Shown piece after piece: positions 1 to 9,006 of a stretch of 64,000 bases of DNA (positions are counted from its first letter, which is position 1; every line of letters starts with the position of its first letter). Source of the DNA: Devosia sp. (lineage in GTDB: Bacteria; Pseudomonadota; Alphaproteobacteria; Rhizobiales; Devosiaceae). The stretch is from the NCBI RefSeq assembly GCF_017744655.1, contig NZ_JAGIAW010000014.1, positions 186,001-250,000 on the forward strand, written 5' to 3'. Position numbers and translations under genes: made by a program. Under the pieces are notes generated by a model. The model made no database searches and was not told where the DNA came from. It saw only the letters and a program-made list of their open reading frames with translations.

Positions 1-396
1 GGTGGAAATAGCGCGGATAACCTCTCCAGTGCCCGGATCGATCTGAACGATTTGGCGATCGCGATATTGCCCGACCCAAAGGTAACCATCTGACCAGGCT
101 AGGCCGGAATCCCTCCCGCGTCCGGGCGCAGGAATTGTGGAAACGACGTTGCCGGTCGCAGGGTCGATCTTTTGGATCAGATCATCGGCAATCTGGAAAA
201 GGTGACAACCATCAAATGCAGTGCCCGCGTGAGCCGCGACGGGCAGTGCTCGCACTTCCGTTCCGTCTTCAGGGTCGAATGCCCGAACATGCGTGCCGGT
301 AGCAGCCCATACGAGCCGACCGTCGTAACTGACACCGTGAACGGGTCCATCGGCATTCGCAGTGAATTGGCCGATTACCTGGGCGTGCTGTTTCAT
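1..396 (-). CDS. Beta-propeller (glutamine-cyclotransferase/YncE-like) protein, partial
   Basis: Read on the minus strand from the ATG at 396, this frame is open to the window edge (132 residues) and continues outside it. The protein shows recurring short strands with Asp-Pro turns (AFDPEDG, KIDPATG, QIDPGTG) and aromatic positions such as DGYLWVGQYRDRQIVQ, which is the repeat style of glutamine-cyclotransferase-like and YncE-like beta-propellers. No signal peptide is seen at the N-terminus, so it is probably cytosolic. The substrate is unknown. The frame, the start and the propeller character are clear; the family name is an inference from the repeat pattern, and the missing C-terminal part could change it. 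Confidence 0.6.
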   Translation of the reverse strand, partial: MKQHAQVIGQFTANADGPVHGVSYDGRLVWAATGTHVRAFDPEDGTEVRALPVAAHAGTAFDGCHLFQIADDLIQKIDPATGNVVSTIPAPGRGRDSGLAWSDGYLWVGQYRDRQIVQIDPGTGEVIRAIST

Positions 397-675
397 CACT
401 TGTCTCCGGCTATGGATATGCTTCGTGCTGGGCAGTCCCCGGCGAAGGTAACAGATGCAGCGGCCCATACTGGAGTTACATACCTGTCGGTTGAGCCCTT
501 ATTTCGGTTGGCCGATCCGCTGGCGACGCCCAGAGGAGCAGCCATCGACGGTAAGCTCAGGCGTGATAGGTCCTGTTGAACGGCCGCCTTTCCGCGCTCC
601 CAGCGATCGGGCACGCCCACTTGGTTCGAGTCTTGCTTTGCAAAGCACCTCACCATGAGGGCTGCTGGGAGGGCT

Positions 676-1410
676 TCAGACCCCGTCCAAAATCCGCTTG
701 TGATCGAGATCGAGGCATGTGACGAGGGCGTTGCGTGCCTCTTCTCCTTTGCCGGTTTCGATGGCGAGAACGACTTTTTCCAGCCCCGCCACTGTGGCTT
801 CGCAATAGGCCATGACCGTGTCGCTGCGCCGCGTCAGAGCGACGGCGAGCAACAGCTCTACGACGCCCACGACGGCGCGCAAAAGGGTGTTCTGCGAGCT
901 TTCGGCGATAAGGCTGTGGACTTCCAAGCAAGCTAGGCCGAACTGTTCGAGGCTGTCGCCTGAGGTCGCGGCCTGATGCAGCCAGTATTTCATCAGGCGG
1001 ACATGTTCAGCCGTCCGATGACGCGCGGCACCTTCCACGGCGGGCAGTTCCAACGCGGCGCGGACTTCGAAGAGGTTTTCGTAAAAGCGCCGGTCCGGCG
1101 GGGCGTGAAAGTGCCAGGCGAGGACCTGAGAGTCGAAAAAGTTCCAGCGGCTTTTGTGGGAGACGCGGGTGCCCACCTTGGGGCGGGCTTCGACGAGACC
1201 CTTGGCTTCGAGCGTCTTCACCGCCTCGCGCAGCACTGTGCGGGAGACGCCATAGGTTTCCATCATGACGGCATCGCTGGCCAAAACGGAGCCGACCGGG
1301 AACTCACCGCTGACGATGGCCCGGCCGATTTCGTTGATCACGAAAGTATGGAAATTGCGCGCAGCGTGCCGGCCCGAAAGCGACCGGATAAGGCTGCCAG
1401 CTTCGATCAT
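676..1410 (-). CDS. GntR family regulator, FadR/FCD subgroup, of the ytf operon
   Basis: A 244-residue repressor-type protein. Residues about 18-85 form the winged helix-turn-helix of the GntR family (recognition helix region SRTVLREAVKTLEAKGLV), and the rest is an all-helical FCD ligand domain with the acidic and histidine residues usual for metal/ligand binding (RAALELPAVEGAARHR, LEVHSLI). It lies 12 nt after the last transporter gene yjfF on the same strand, so it is probably the last gene of the ytfQRT-yjfF operon and controls it in response to the imported sugar or its breakdown product. A GTAC-centred AT-rich site in front of ytfQ (6126-6146) is a possible operator. The effector is unknown. 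Confidence 0.85.
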   Translation of the reverse strand: MIEAGSLIRSLSGRHAARNFHTFVINEIGRAIVSGEFPVGSVLASDAVMMETYGVSRTVLREAVKTLEAKGLVEARPKVGTRVSHKSRWNFFDSQVLAWHFHAPPDRRFYENLFEVRAALELPAVEGAARHRTAEHVRLMKYWLHQAATSGDSLEQFGLACLEVHSLIAESSQNTLLRAVVGVVELLLAVALTRRSDTVMAYCEATVAGLEKVVLAIETGKGEEARNALVTCLDLDHKRILDGV

Positions 1411-1422
1411 GACGTCTTCGCC

Positions 1423-2397
1423 TTAGGCCTTCTGGGCTTTTTCTCCGGGTGCGGACGCAACGAATATCAGGCGCTGCAGCACGATGAACAGGAACAATAG
1501 AATGCCGATGACGATTTTCGTCCACCAGCTCGATAGCGTGCCATCGAAGATGATGTAGGTCTGCACGAGACCCAGCAGCATCACGCCGATGAAGGTGCCG
1601 AGGACGAAGCCATAGCCCCCTGTGAGGATTGTGCCGCCGATGACCACGGCACTGATGGCGTCAAGCTCGACGCCGACCGCGGCCAGCGGATAGCCGGCCG
1701 AGGTATAGAGGGAAAAGACGATTCCCGAAATGGCGGCGAGGACGGAAGAGAGCGTGTAGATGGCAACGGTCGTGCGCGCCACCGGCACGCCCATCAGCGA
1801 GGCCGAAACCGGATTGCCGCCGAGGGCATAGACATAGGAGCCGAATTTCGTGCGGTGCGCGATGAGCGCGCCGACGATGAAGATGGCGACCATGGTGAGC
1901 CCGATGAAACTCAGACGGCCGCCACCGGGGAGGCGAATGGTTAGGTCGGAAATCCAGGCATAGAATTCGTGATAGATGGGCACGGAATCGCGCGTGATGA
2001 CCGAGGCGCCGCCGCGGGCGAGGAACATGCCGGCGAGTGTGACAATGAAGGCGGGCACCTGGAGATAGTGTATCGCGAGGCCCATGGTGGCGCCGAAAGT
2101 GCCGGCCACGATGATGGCGATGGCGAAGGCGAAGAGCGGGTGCATGCCAGCCCAGGTGATCAGCACCGCCACGAGCACGCCGGTAAAGCCGATGACCGCG
2201 CCGACCGAGAGATCAATACCGCCCGAGAGAATGACAAAGGTCATGCCGACGGCGGCAATGCCGAGGAAGGCGTTGTCGGTTAGGAAATTGCCCAGCACCC
2301 GGGTCGAGAACATGGACGGAAACTGCATGACTGCCAGGGCATAGGCGATGGCAAAGATCAGCGCTGTAGCGAGAAGGGGGCGAAGGGAGCGGTTCAT
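1423..2397 (-). CDS. yjfF: Galactofuranose-type ABC importer, inner-membrane permease YjfF
   Basis: A 324-residue membrane protein of the carbohydrate-uptake transporter 2 (RbsC/AraH-like) permease family, about nine to ten hydrophobic helices. The family signature is seen as GGIDLSVGAVIGF near residue 60 and the conserved VVIGGTILTGGYGFVLGT segment near residue 250. Its length and its place as last transport gene after ytfQ, ytfR and ytfT match E. coli YjfF. It overlaps the upstream permease gene by 4 nt (ATGA), so translation is probably coupled. It would form the heterodimeric channel with the YtfT-like permease. Confidence 0.85.
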   Translation of the reverse strand: MNRSLRPLLATALIFAIAYALAVMQFPSMFSTRVLGNFLTDNAFLGIAAVGMTFVILSGGIDLSVGAVIGFTGVLVAVLITWAGMHPLFAFAIAIIVAGTFGATMGLAIHYLQVPAFIVTLAGMFLARGGASVITRDSVPIYHEFYAWISDLTIRLPGGGRLSFIGLTMVAIFIVGALIAHRTKFGSYVYALGGNPVSASLMGVPVARTTVAIYTLSSVLAAISGIVFSLYTSAGYPLAAVGVELDAISAVVIGGTILTGGYGFVLGTFIGVMLLGLVQTYIIFDGTLSSWWTKIVIGILLFLFIVLQRLIFVASAPGEKAQKA

Positions 2398-3398
2398 TTC
2401 GCAGCGACCTTGGCGGCTGGCTTCAGACGGGGCGGAGCGAGGCGGCTCGCCAAGGGCGACTGGATGACAAGGACGATGAAGATCAGTCCGGCTTTGACGA
2501 TCAGGTTGAATTCGGGCGGGAAGCCCGAGACCAGAATGCCGGTATTCATCGCCTGGATGATGAGGGCGCCGACGACGGCCAGCGGCACGGAGAAGCGGCC
2601 GCCGAGGAGCGAGGTGCCGCCGATGACCACGGCAAGGATCGCGTCGAGTTCGAGCCAGAGGCCGGCATTGTTGGCATCGGCGCCGCGGATGTCGCCCGCC
2701 ACGATGATGCCGGCAATGGCGGCGCAGAGGCCGGAGAGGCTGTAGACGAGCAGCAGCAGCATGCGACTACGGATGCCGGCAAGGCTTGCCGCGGCGCGAT
2801 TGACGCCGACGGCTTCGATGAAGAGGCCGATGGCGGTGCGGCGGACGACGAGGGTGACGATGATGGTCAGCACCAGGGCGATGACGGCGGCCATGGGGAA
2901 GCCGAGGAAGGAGCCGGTGCCGATATAGATCAGCAGGGGATCGTTGAAGGTGACAATAAACCCTTCGGTGATCAGCTGGGCGATGCCGCGACCGGCGACC
3001 ATGAGGACGAGGGTGGCGATGATCGGCTGGATATCGAGCACGGCAACGAGGATGCCGTTCCAGAGGCCGCAGAGGAGGCCGACGACGAGGGCGGCGACAA
3101 CGGCGATGGGCGCGGGATAGCCGGCGACGACCATGGTGGCGGCGACGGCGCCGGCCACGGCCATGACGGCGCCGACGGAGAGATCGACGCCCTTGGTGGC
3201 GATGACGCCGACCATGCCGACAGCGAGAATGGCGACCGGGGCGCCGCGATTGAGCACGTCAATCAGCGAGCCAAAGAAGCGGCCATCCTGCCAGGTGACG
3301 CGGAAGAAATTGGGGAACAGAAGCCAGTTGATCAGCAGTACGCCGACAAGGGCGAGGAGCTGTGGATTGGCGAGTTTGAGGAGCGAACGACGGATCAT
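2394..3398 (-). CDS. ytfT: Galactofuranose-type ABC importer, inner-membrane permease YtfT
   Basis: A 334-residue permease of the same RbsC-like family as its neighbour, with the hallmark TKGVDLSVGAVMAVAGAVAA near residue 70 and AVVIGGTSLLGGRFSVPLA near residue 260. Hydrophobic helices run through most of the chain. It follows the ATPase gene with a 4-nt overlap and is followed by yjfF with another 4-nt overlap, the gene order of the E. coli ytfQRT-yjfF operon. Having two different permeases is typical of this transporter, whereas the ribose-type systems use one. The assignment to YtfT and not YjfF rests mainly on order and length. Confidence 0.85.
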   Translation of the reverse strand: MIRRSLLKLANPQLLALVGVLLINWLLFPNFFRVTWQDGRFFGSLIDVLNRGAPVAILAVGMVGVIATKGVDLSVGAVMAVAGAVAATMVVAGYPAPIAVVAALVVGLLCGLWNGILVAVLDIQPIIATLVLMVAGRGIAQLITEGFIVTFNDPLLIYIGTGSFLGFPMAAVIALVLTIIVTLVVRRTAIGLFIEAVGVNRAAASLAGIRSRMLLLLVYSLSGLCAAIAGIIVAGDIRGADANNAGLWLELDAILAVVIGGTSLLGGRFSVPLAVVGALIIQAMNTGILVSGFPPEFNLIVKAGLIFIVLVIQSPLASRLAPPRLKPAAKVAAK

Positions 3399-4912
3399 GC
3401 AGAAACTCCGTCTTTATGATTGGCGATGGCCTGCACGATGACCCCGGGATTGATGTTTTCGCCATTGAGCTCGGCGACCAGCTCGCGATCACGCATGACG
3501 ACGATGCGCGAGGAATAGGCGACGACCTCGTCGAGCTCGGAGGAGATGACGACCAGCGCCAGACCTTCATCGCGCAGGCGATTGATGGTGCGGACGATTT
3601 CGGCATGGGCGCCGACATCGATGCCGCGCGTCGGTTCGTCGAGAATGAGGAAGGCAGGATCGGTGGCGAGCCAGCGCGAGAGGATGACCTTTTGCTGATT
3701 GCCGCCCGAAAGCAGTTTTACCGGCATATCAAGCGAGGCGGCGCGGATATCCATGGCTTCGCCGAAACGGCCGGCGATTTCGAGCTGTTCGTCGCGATTG
3801 AGGGCGCTGAACCAGCCCAGCTTTCCTTGCAGCGCAATGACGATGTTTTCGCGCACCGAGAGATCGCCAAAGATGCCTTCGGCTTTTCGATCCTCGGGGC
3901 AAAAGCCGAAGCCGTGGGCGATGGCGTCGGTAGGGCGGGCGATGGAAGTTTGGATGCCGGCAACGGCGACGGTGCCTTCGTCGGCCGCGTCGGCGCCGAA
4001 CATGATGCGGGCCATTTCGGTGCGGCCGGAACCAAGGAGACCGGCGACGCCGACGACTTCGCCTTTGTGAATGGTGAGATTGAACGGCTGGACGCTGCGC
4101 TTGCGGCCGTAATTCTTGAAATCAAGCAGCACTTCGCCGAGGGGGCGGTTCTCTTCGAGTTTTGTGGCGCCGGAAAACGCAATATCCTTGCCGAGCATGA
4201 GGCGAACGACGTCGGTGCGCGTCAGGTTGTCGAGGGCTTTTGTGTCGATCAGCTTGCCATTGCGCAGGATGGTCACGCGGTCGGCAATGGCAAAGACCTG
4301 GTCGAGGAAATGGGTGATGAAGACGACGGCGAGGCCGGATTTTTTCAGGTCGGCGATGATCTCGAAGAGGCGCTCCACCTCATTGCGGTCGAGGGATGCG
4401 GTTGGCTCGTCAAGGATTAAAACCTTGCCGGAGAGTTCGACGGCGCGGGCGATGGCGACGATCTGCTGCACGGCGACGGAATGGGCGCCGAGTTCGCTCG
4501 AGGGATCGATGTCGAGACCGTAACGAGCGAGGACTGTCCTTGAGTCTCGCTCCATCTTTCGGCGATCCACAAAGCCGAAGCGGGTGGGCTGGTGGCCGAG
4601 ATAGAGGTTTTCGGCAACGGACCGGTTGGGCAGGAGATTGACCTCCTGATAGACCGTGCCGATGCCATAGGTCTGCGCATGCTGGGGATTATTGAGGCTG
4701 ACCGGGAAACCATCGACAAGTACTTCGCCCAAAGTGGGCTGATAGGCGCCGGTGAGAATTTTGATCAGTGTCGATTTTCCGGCGCCGTTTTCGCCGAGGA
4801 GCGCATGGACCTCGCCCGGTTTCAGGCCGAAGTCGACCTTATCGAGCGCTACGTGATTACCAAAGATCTTGACGATCCCGCGCGCTTCAAGCGCGTAGCC
4901 GGTCTCCGCCAT
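3395..4912 (-). CDS. ytfR: Galactofuranose-type ABC importer, double ATPase YtfR
   Basis: A 505-residue sugar-importer ATPase made of two ABC domains in tandem, as in RbsA/MglA/YtfR. The first domain has a full Walker A (GENGAGKSTL, near residue 40), and Walker B LILDEPTAS. The second has the usual degenerate Walker A (GLLGSGRTE), a clear signature LSGGNQQKV and Walker B LILDEPTRGID. It sits between ytfQ and ytfT. The start at 4912 gives MAETGYALEARGIVKIFG, the normal N-terminus. A 77-nt palindrome separates it from ytfQ. It powers uptake of the sugar delivered by the YtfQ-like protein. Confidence 0.9.
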   Translation of the reverse strand: MAETGYALEARGIVKIFGNHVALDKVDFGLKPGEVHALLGENGAGKSTLIKILTGAYQPTLGEVLVDGFPVSLNNPQHAQTYGIGTVYQEVNLLPNRSVAENLYLGHQPTRFGFVDRRKMERDSRTVLARYGLDIDPSSELGAHSVAVQQIVAIARAVELSGKVLILDEPTASLDRNEVERLFEIIADLKKSGLAVVFITHFLDQVFAIADRVTILRNGKLIDTKALDNLTRTDVVRLMLGKDIAFSGATKLEENRPLGEVLLDFKNYGRKRSVQPFNLTIHKGEVVGVAGLLGSGRTEMARIMFGADAADEGTVAVAGIQTSIARPTDAIAHGFGFCPEDRKAEGIFGDLSVRENIVIALQGKLGWFSALNRDEQLEIAGRFGEAMDIRAASLDMPVKLLSGGNQQKVILSRWLATDPAFLILDEPTRGIDVGAHAEIVRTINRLRDEGLALVVISSELDEVVAYSSRIVVMRDRELVAELNGENINPGVIVQAIANHKDGVSA

Positions 4913-4971
4913 TGCCTCTCCCCCGCCGCCCTTTGGAGCGGTCTAGTCCATTCAGTGTCGCCCGTTCCGCT

Positions 4972-5048
4972 CACTGTGTCATCCCCCGCGAAAGCGGGGA
5001 CCTCCGTTTCGAAACAGGGGTTCCCGCTTTCGCGGGAATGACACAGTG
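4972..5048. repeat. 77-nt palindromic intergenic repeat in the ytf operon
   Basis: A nearly perfect inverted repeat centred on GTTTCGAAAC. The outer arms are CACTGTGTCAT and ATGACACAGTG, and inside them CCCGCGAAAGCGGG is paired with CCCGCTTTCGCGGG. It lies inside the operon, between ytfQ and ytfR. Repeats with the CCCGC-GAAA-GCGGG core are common dispersed palindromes in alphaproteobacterial intergenic DNA. As RNA it would fold into one long hairpin that could protect the ytfQ message or reduce read-through into ytfR. No second copy is seen in this window. Confidence 0.85.
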
Positions 5049-5098
5049 GAAAGGTGGGCAGCGGCGGCGTGCGCCGCTGCCCGGACAGGATGCCTAAC

Positions 5099-6070
5099 TT
5101 AGTACCCAAGACCCTTGCGGCGTTCGTATTCGCCGGCCGGATCGTCAGCCGACGTATAGAGCTTGGACTCGGTGATGATGAACTTTTCCGGCTCGGTGCC
5201 GTCTGCGAGATATGCAGCAAGAGCGTCGAAGGCTGGGCCGGCCATGTTCGGGGTCAGTTCGACGGTGGCATTGGCTTCGCCAGCCGCGATGGCGGTGAAG
5301 ATATCGGGCACGGCGTCGATGGACACGACGAGAATGTCGGTGCCAGGCTTGAGACCAGCATCCTTGATGGCCTGGATGGCGCCGACGGCCATGTCGTCAT
5401 TGTGGGCATAGACCGCGCAGATATCGGCGCCGCCATTGGAAGACTTCAGGAAGGCTTCCATGACTTCCTTGCCCTTGGAGCGGGTGAAGTCACCGGTCTG
5501 GCTCTGGGTGATCTTGATGTTGGCAGCGCTGGCTATGCCTTCCTCAAAACCCTGCTTGCGATTGATGGCCGGGCTCGAACCCACAGTGCCCTGCAGTTCG
5601 ACGACATTGCAGTCCTTGCCAGCAACCTGATTGACTAGCCATTCGCCGGCCACGCGGCCTTCGAGGACCTGGTCGGACGCAACGGAGGTCAGGTACAGGT
5701 CTTCCGGCGCATCGACGCCGCGATCGAGCAGGACGACCGGAATTTCCGCCTCCTGGGCTTCCTTGAGCACATCTTCCCAACCGGTGGCGACAACGGGGGC
5801 GATGAGGATGGCATCAACGCCCTGGGCGATGAAGCCGCGCAGGGCTTTGATCTGGTTTTCCTGCTTCTGCTGGGCGTCGGCAAACTTCAGATCGACGCCA
5901 CGGGCTTCCGCTTCCTGCTTGGTCACGGACGTTTCGGCCGCGCGCCAGCCCGATTCCGAGCCGATCTGCGAAAAGCCGATAACCTTGCCGGTCAGGTCCT
6001 GCGCAAAGGCAGCAGTGGACAAGGCAGTAGCGAGGCCGGCCGCGATGGCCAGCTTGGTAATGATGCTCAC
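5099..6070 (-). CDS. ytfQ: Galactofuranose-type ABC importer, periplasmic binding protein YtfQ
   Basis: A 323-residue periplasmic sugar-binding protein with an N-terminal signal peptide (cleavage probably after AAFAQ). The mature part is strikingly close to E. coli YtfQ in stretches such as GFSQIGSESGWRAAET, QKQENQIKALRGFIAQGVDA, APVVATGWE, CNVVELQGTVG and QTGDFTRSKGKEVMEAF, which carry ligand contacts for furanose sugars. I chose the GTG at 6070 because GGGAGGA lies just upstream; the TTG at 6085 would put this ribosome-binding site inside the gene. It is the first gene of the ytfQRT-yjfF-gntR operon. Galactofuranose as the ligand is inferred from the E. coli protein. Confidence 0.92.
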   Translation of the reverse strand: MSIITKLAIAAGLATALSTAAFAQDLTGKVIGFSQIGSESGWRAAETSVTKQEAEARGVDLKFADAQQKQENQIKALRGFIAQGVDAILIAPVVATGWEDVLKEAQEAEIPVVLLDRGVDAPEDLYLTSVASDQVLEGRVAGEWLVNQVAGKDCNVVELQGTVGSSPAINRKQGFEEGIASAANIKITQSQTGDFTRSKGKEVMEAFLKSSNGGADICAVYAHNDDMAVGAIQAIKDAGLKPGTDILVVSIDAVPDIFTAIAAGEANATVELTPNMAGPAFDALAAYLADGTEPEKFIITESKLYTSADDPAGEYERRKGLGY

Positions 6071-6125
6071 GATGGATCCTCCCAAAAAACCGCCCGGCGT
6101 TTCGCTTCGGGCAGTGAGGGGACGC

Positions 6126-6146
6126 TATATAAAGTACTATTATATG
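6126..6146. promoter_or_regulatory. Possible operator/promoter core of the ytf operon
   Basis: An AT-rich stretch in otherwise GC-rich DNA 56 nt in front of ytfQ, centred on AGTACT with A/T-rich flanks that are similar but not exactly symmetric. On the minus strand it contains TATAAT, a good -10 hexamer. GntR regulators of the FadR group often bind sites built on GT...AC, so this could be the target of the regulator encoded at 676-1410. The evidence is base composition, position and the GTAC core only. Confidence 0.3.
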
Positions 6147-6330
6147 TAAAGAGGGTTCGGAACGGGAACGAAACACGGCGGCCCAAGGGCCGCCGTATCG
6201 ACATCGCGACACCTCGCGAAGGACGCCAATTGAACGTTGCATATGCCGACCGCACATCGCTGCCAAAGCTTCATCCTGGCCCGCTCAGCTCTGGCATGGT
6301 CATCCTATCGCAAGTTTTCGATCAATGCGG

Positions 6331-6821
6331 AGTGATCCTTGTCACCGAGGCCGTCGGCCACCGCCTTGGCAGCCGAGTGCTGCGCGGTCGCATGGAACGC
6401 CTGTTCGGCCTGCGCGAGGCGCTGCTGAGCGTTGACGAGGCAAGCGTCGTCGAACTGCAATTTGGCGAGGAGGGCTTGCCAATGCCTTCCTGGCGCTCAA
6501 GACCGAGGGGGAACTGCCGACGGCGCTGTTCTGCGCCCATGGCAGCCTCGGGGTCCATGTCGTTTCCGAACTCCACCGCATGGGACTAAGGGGCCCGACG
6601 ACATTTTCGGCGGTCGGCTATGGCGACTTCGCTGCGGCGACGCAGATTTCGCCGCCACTGACCACGGCGCGCCTGCCCGGCGCCGATATGGGCATTGCGG
6701 CCTTCCGGCTCCTGCTCGAACGCATGAACAGCAACCACCCCTGCCGCCACGGCGGTTGATGCTGGTGCCGCAACTGGTCGAGCGCGCTTCGGTCAGAGCC
6801 GTGTCCAAAGGTCTAGACTGA
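6331..6821 (+). pseudogene. Decayed LacI/GalR family regulator (C-terminal effector domain remnant)
   Basis: Three frames together spell the ligand domain of a LacI-type repressor. First SRVLRGRMERLFGLREAL to VVELQFGEEG (about 6370-6478), then after a one-base shift near 6480 NAFLALKTEGELPTALFCAH through SAVGYGDFAAATQISPPLTT and IAAFRLLLERMN to a stop near 6757, then after a second shift RRLMLVPQLVERASV (to 6821), the usual C-terminal strand of the family. No helix-turn-helix is left. It lies divergent from ytfQ, the usual place for a repressor, so it may be the former regulator of that operon, which now has a GntR gene at its other end. Confidence 0.75.
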
Positions 6822-6903
6822 CACGGCGCATGCACGGATTTGATCCCATGCACCTTTTGACCAATACCAAATGCACTTCGCCGGTTGGCCGACGGGTGTG
6901 CGC

Positions 6904-8973
6904 CTAATATTTTAATTGCCGTTCGAAAAAGGCGGCGAGTTTGCCGTAAGCGAAGCGGGTGAGGGTGCGGTCCTGTTTCGCCCAGGCGTGGCCGGTGCCT
7001 GGCAGTGAGACCAATTCGAACGTTTTGCCCTGACGGATGAGCTTTTCGACGAGCGCCATCGTGTCGGCATAAAGAACCACTTCGTCCTTGGTGCCATGGA
7101 GGATAGTAAGTGCATCTTCGAGACCGGCGCTGTGGAACAAAGCCGACTGGGCGCGGTAGCGCTCGATATAGTCTTCACCCTCGGTGAGGCCCATGATCCA
7201 GCCTTGTTCCGGGTAGGCGTGCCAGACATTCGTGGCCGGCGCCCCGGCAAAGCCGGCGGCGTAGAAGCCCGGCTTCTTGAACAGCGACATCAGCGTCATC
7301 AGGCCGCCATAGCTGGAACCCCAGATGCCGACGCGCTTGGCATCGGCATAGCCAAGCGCGCAGAGCGTCGTGACGCAATCAGCGATGTCGTCGATATCCT
7401 GTGTGCCATAGCTGTTCAGCATTGCCCGGTTCCAGTCGCGGCCGCGGCCGAAACTGCCGCGGATTTCCGGGCTGACCACGACGAAGCCGCGCGAGGCGAG
7501 ATATTGATCGATGCCCCAGCTCGGATGCGCGGCGCGGCCGCCCCACTGGTTGAGCAGACCGTCTGAATAGACCGAACCGACCACCATGGGGTTGGTGCCA
7601 TTGGGCTCGAAGCCGGGCGGCAGCATAACGCGCGCCATCAGCTCGGCGCCGTCGACATGGCTCTTGAAGGTGACATAGCGCACCTCACCCCAGCGTCTTT
7701 CCGCAAAAGCAGGCGGCGGCGAGTGAGTGACTTTTTCCGGTGTACTACTGCCCGGCAGTGTCTGCACGAACAGTTCAGGCGGCGTCATGTCATCGCTGAA
7801 CAGATCGGCGAAGGCACTGAAATCCGGCGCAAAAGTCGGGACATGGATGCCGGCCGGGCCAGTCAGGCGCGACACGTCACCGCCGGCCATCGGCACAGAA
7901 TAGACATGGCGCTCGGCCGGATGGGCTTCATTGCTGATGAAATAGATCGTGCCGCTCGCGGCATTGAGGGTGAACTCGGCGATCTCCCAGGGACCCGAAG
8001 TGATCGGTTCAAGCGCCGCGCCCTGCCCCGGCAAGCGATGCAGATGATTGAAACCATCGCGATCGGTAAGGACGATCAGGCCCCTTCCGTCGGGCGCGAA
8101 GGCTACCTGCCAGTCGGGTCGGATTTTGACCGGATCATGCGCGGCATAATGGATGCCGCGGGCCCCGCTCGACGTATCGAACATGAAGATGGTGTGGTGC
8201 TTGATCGACAGGTCGCTGCTGCTGATGAACAGCGATTTTCCATCGCCCGAGACCCCAAAACCCCAGATCGCATCCTCGGCATCCGGCCGCTCGAACCAGG
8301 CCAAATCGCCGCCATCGACGCCAACCAGGCCAACGCGGCGACGGGTGAGCAGGTCACCGGGAAAGGCGCGCACAAAGCGATCCTTCCGTGCCTCGCCCTG
8401 TGAGTCATAGGAGATTTCGATCTTTCGCGTATTGGTGTCGTCGGCCTCGACGAAGACGAGACGTCCATCCGCGGTCCAATGGAAAGACTCAACGCCGACA
8501 AAGCGCGACCCGGCCACAGCTACATTTGGCCGCGCTGCCATGTCGGCCGCGACCGTCATCAAAGAATTGCCGGCGAGAAATGCCAAAGTGGCGCCATCCG
8601 CCGAGGCGGCAATGGCGCTAACGCCACCGGTGCCGATGGCCAGCGGCTGCACCTTGCCGTCGAGGGAAACCATGTAGAGTTGCCCCAGCAGCACGAAGGC
8701 CAGCCGACCCTCGCTCAGCCAGGCGAGCTCCGAAATTCCGCCCGGCTCGCCGCTCGTCCTGCCAACGCCGAGCTGGGTCAGGCGACGCCGCGACTTGCCG
8801 GCGACATCCCAGATCCAGATATCGCGAAACGTATGACCCGCATCGTTCCAGAGGAAGACGAGGCGCTGGCCGTCCCCCGACCAGGCGGCAGCCGTCGGCA
8901 GCGTGCCGATAATGCTGGGCTCGCTATAGAGCGTTTCGAAGGTCAGCGGGGCGGCAGCGGTCTCGGTGGTCAT
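6904..8973 (-). CDS. S9 family serine peptidase (prolyl oligopeptidase / acylaminoacyl peptidase type)
   Basis: A 689-residue peptidase with an N-terminal WD40-like/PD40 beta-propeller (about 1-420) and a C-terminal alpha/beta hydrolase domain. The nucleophile is Ser554 in GSSYGG; the acid is in LHGTKDEVV and the histidine in LPGTGHAW. No signal peptide is seen, so it acts in the cytosol on short or N-modified peptides. It follows the amidohydrolase gene with a 33-nt gap and is probably in one operon with it, divergent from the peptide importer at 10573. This context says it cleaves imported peptides. Dipeptidyl aminopeptidase and acyl-peptide hydrolase activities cannot be told apart from sequence alone. 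Confidence 0.85.
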   Translation of the reverse strand: MTTETAAAPLTFETLYSEPSIIGTLPTAAAWSGDGQRLVFLWNDAGHTFRDIWIWDVAGKSRRRLTQLGVGRTSGEPGGISELAWLSEGRLAFVLLGQLYMVSLDGKVQPLAIGTGGVSAIAASADGATLAFLAGNSLMTVAADMAARPNVAVAGSRFVGVESFHWTADGRLVFVEADDTNTRKIEISYDSQGEARKDRFVRAFPGDLLTRRRVGLVGVDGGDLAWFERPDAEDAIWGFGVSGDGKSLFISSSDLSIKHHTIFMFDTSSGARGIHYAAHDPVKIRPDWQVAFAPDGRGLIVLTDRDGFNHLHRLPGQGAALEPITSGPWEIAEFTLNAASGTIYFISNEAHPAERHVYSVPMAGGDVSRLTGPAGIHVPTFAPDFSAFADLFSDDMTPPELFVQTLPGSSTPEKVTHSPPPAFAERRWGEVRYVTFKSHVDGAELMARVMLPPGFEPNGTNPMVVGSVYSDGLLNQWGGRAAHPSWGIDQYLASRGFVVVSPEIRGSFGRGRDWNRAMLNSYGTQDIDDIADCVTTLCALGYADAKRVGIWGSSYGGLMTLMSLFKKPGFYAAGFAGAPATNVWHAYPEQGWIMGLTEGEDYIERYRAQSALFHSAGLEDALTILHGTKDEVVLYADTMALVEKLIRQGKTFELVSLPGTGHAWAKQDRTLTRFAYGKLAAFFERQLKY

Positions 8974-9006
8974 TAAAATCTCTTGGCGAAACGGGCAGGA
9001 TAAAAC

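Noticed and set aside
397-675. Small frames on both strands in the gap between the beta-propeller gene and the GntR gene
   Set aside because: No ribosome-binding sites, no recognisable motifs, and frames overlap on both strands. I see nothing supportable in this 279-nt gap.
4972-5048. CCCGC/GCGGG repeat as a CRISPR unit
   Set aside because: It is one single palindrome, not an array of direct repeats with spacers, and no cas genes are near.
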